Assembly (NCBI GenBank): GCA_045594705.1
Contig: JAZNZB010000007.1
Coordinates: forward strand, 1-31,044
Direction: 5' to 3'
Origin: SVQP01 sp045594705
Lineage (GTDB): Bacteria > Bacillota > Clostridia > Oscillospirales > CAG-272
Length of the DNA: 31,044 nt
Shown here: in pieces, positions 30,781 through 31,044 of the stretch
How positions within the stretch are numbered: position 1 is the stretch's first letter
Layout of the letters: each line of letters starts with the position of its first letter
Translations under genes and position numbers: made by a program
The notes under the pieces: model-generated
Seen by the model: the letters and a program-made list of their open reading frames with translations, nothing else
Told to the model about the DNA's origin: nothing
The model's database searches: none

Positions 30781-31044
30781 TTCCAAAAGTTTGCAGGTCG
30801 AGGGCAGAGCCCTCGTCGCGCCCGCAGGCGCGAAAGTTCTCCAACGCCGTTTTTGGTTCTTTTTGCGGCAATTTTGCCAAAAAGAACGGAGAGAATTTTC
30901 TCAATGTTACATGTCCTAATTCATTCCATTCTTTTCTTTGACACCTCAGGCGCAAAGAAAAGAATCAAAAGAAACGCCGAGATCATTTCGCGCCTGCGGG
31001 CGCGACGGGGGCTGCTCGCCCCCGCCCTCGGGTCCCTTTTGGAA
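30781..31044. repeat. Palindromic dispersed element running to the window edge
   Basis: The left end (TTCCAAAAG at 30781, then TCGAGGGC, TCGCGCCCGCAGGCGCGAAA) reappears inverted at the right end (TTTCGCGCCTGCGGGCGCGA, GCCCTCG, CTTTTGGAA at 31036-31044). Inner hairpins include GTTCTTTTTG with CAAAAAGAAC (30858-30895 area) and GAGGGC/GCCCTC. It contains no credible gene. The right boundary may lie beyond the window. Confidence 0.7.

Noticed and set aside
30645..30941. Open frame across the metG end and repeat
   Set aside because: It overlaps metG, the hairpin and the palindromic element, with no ribosome site.

Overview
The window looks like chromosomal DNA of an anaerobic, gut-type Clostridia bacterium. 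Order Oscillospirales is my best guess, and I would not name a genus. The reasons are strong AGGAGG-type ribosome sites, TTGNNN-17-TATAAT promoters, a coenzyme-B12-independent (glycyl radical) metabolism, and many palindromic GC-rich intergenic repeats of a kind I associate with that group.

Layout. Bases 1-259 are the 3' end of a 23S rRNA gene; no 5S gene or tRNA follows. Bases 454-11224, on the plus strand, hold an XRE/TPR regulator and then a tandem array of four large proteins that each begin with an ECF-type sigma-70 module (sigma2 plus sigma4). The first three are about 550 residues long and continue into a winged-helix-like segment and a shared, unrecognised C-terminal domain. The fourth has a different, much larger C-terminus and is cut by one in-frame TAA between sigma2 and sigma4. 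Each sigma gene has its own promoter, and each unit of the array is followed by a hairpin from one related family (CCGAGAG...CTCTCGG), so the array looks built from repeated units. Palindromic repeats fill the gaps.

Bases 11420-26336, on the minus strand, form one long operon of 18 genes for a glycyl-radical-enzyme bacterial microcompartment (BMC). In transcription order it encodes acetate kinase, class II (fuculose-phosphate-type) aldolase, CoA-acylating aldehyde dehydrogenase, zinc alcohol dehydrogenase, four BMC-H-type shell proteins, PduL, a EutN vertex protein, PduS, PduT, the glycyl radical diol dehydratase, its radical SAM activase, a PduU/EutS shell protein, a EutP/PduV GTPase, a ParA-family ATPase, and a small lysine-rich protein translationally coupled to the ParA. 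Expected chemistry: the aldolase splits a deoxyhexulose phosphate to lactaldehyde, which is reduced to 1,2-propanediol. Inside the shell the glycyl radical enzyme dehydrates this to propionaldehyde. The aldehyde goes to propanol (alcohol dehydrogenase) and to propionyl-CoA, propionyl-phosphate and propionate plus ATP (PduP, PduL, acetate kinase). PduS and PduT form a likely redox relay across the shell. The ParA and small-protein pair resembles the McdAB organelle-positioning systems of carboxysomes and is the most interesting part of this operon.

Bases 26650-30733, on the plus strand, carry nagA (GlcNAc-6-phosphate deacetylase), an overlapping five-helix membrane protein, and metG (methionyl-tRNA synthetase). 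The divergent region 26267-26718 between ackA and nagA carries both promoters and candidate operators. The window ends inside a palindromic repeat.
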